A stretch of 35,430 nucleotides of DNA from JBBILU01 sp037444775 (GTDB lineage Bacteria > Patescibacteriota > Gracilibacteria > BD1-5 > UBA6164), in the NCBI GenBank assembly GCA_037444775.1, contig JBBILU010000013.1, forward strand, positions 1-35,430, read 5' to 3'. The notes under the pieces are model-generated. The model saw nothing but the letters and a program-made list of their open reading frames with translations, was not told the DNA's origin and did not search any database. Of the stretch, positions 35,424-35,430 are shown one piece after another. Position 1 is the stretch's first letter. Each line of letters begins with the position of its first letter. The translations under genes and the position numbers were made by a program.

Positions 35424-35430
35424 CAAAGCA

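Overview
The window is strongly A+T-rich and almost no gene reads through unless UGA is read as glycine. With TGA=Gly (translation table 25) the short, broken frames fuse into about 22 complete genes plus one that runs off the left edge. UGA falls where families require glycine: the P-loops of RadA, FtsE and the VirD4-like ATPase, the DxDGT motif of a HAD phosphatase, and the YNAG motif of a lytic transglycosylase. This code is known from Candidate Phyla Radiation (Patescibacteria) groups Gracilibacteria (BD1-5) and Absconditabacteria (SR1), so the DNA is very probably chromosomal from one of them. All annotation below uses this code. Most genes have A/T-rich leaders with no Shine-Dalgarno sequence.

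Layout. 1-6.7 kb: a giant secreted or toxin-like protein (over 2,100 residues in the window) with an internal tandem repeat, a transglutaminase/cysteine-protease-like C-H-D domain and a C-terminal class I methyltransferase fold, followed by a frameshifted small gene. 6.8-9.9 kb: TPR protein, divergent FtsA-like ATPase, HAD phosphatase and a headless gene remnant. 9.9-12.5 kb: VirD4/TraG-like membrane ATPase. 12.5-14.05 kb: repeats, hairpins, short predicted transcripts, one coiled-coil protein and a 23-residue hydrophobic peptide with a textbook ribosome binding site. 14.1-16.4 kb: three type IV pilin-like genes, two leftward and one divergent. 16.5-19.9 kb (minus): a 953-residue cell-wall enzyme with a Cys/His peptidase-like domain and an SLT transglycosylase domain, and a small coiled-coil protein upstream.

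20-24.4 kb (plus): radA, a protein of unknown function, a wrecked C5 cytosine methyltransferase gene (a decaying restriction-modification locus), a DUF4143-type AAA ATPase and a SpoU-type RNA methyltransferase. 24.4-29 kb: envelope genes, namely an SLH/PKD surface protein, a secreted GH5-like protein and a CsaB-like pyruvyl transferase. 29-31.2 kb: a CYTH-domain protein (minus), a small coiled-coil protein and a CHAP-like peptidoglycan hydrolase. 31.2-35 kb: an AAA-ATPase/PD-(D/E)XK protein, then a leftward cluster of a small membrane protein, ftsE and a four-helix membrane protein in the position where ftsX is expected.

Unifying themes are cell envelope and surface biology (pilins, wall hydrolases, PKD/SLH protein, FtsE, FtsA-like) suited to an episymbiotic or predatory life, and a family of small C-rich/G-rich palindromic elements. 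These lie between genes and, in two cases (radA and the csaB-like gene), inside reading frames without breaking them. No rRNA, tRNA, CRISPR array or complete transposon was recognised.
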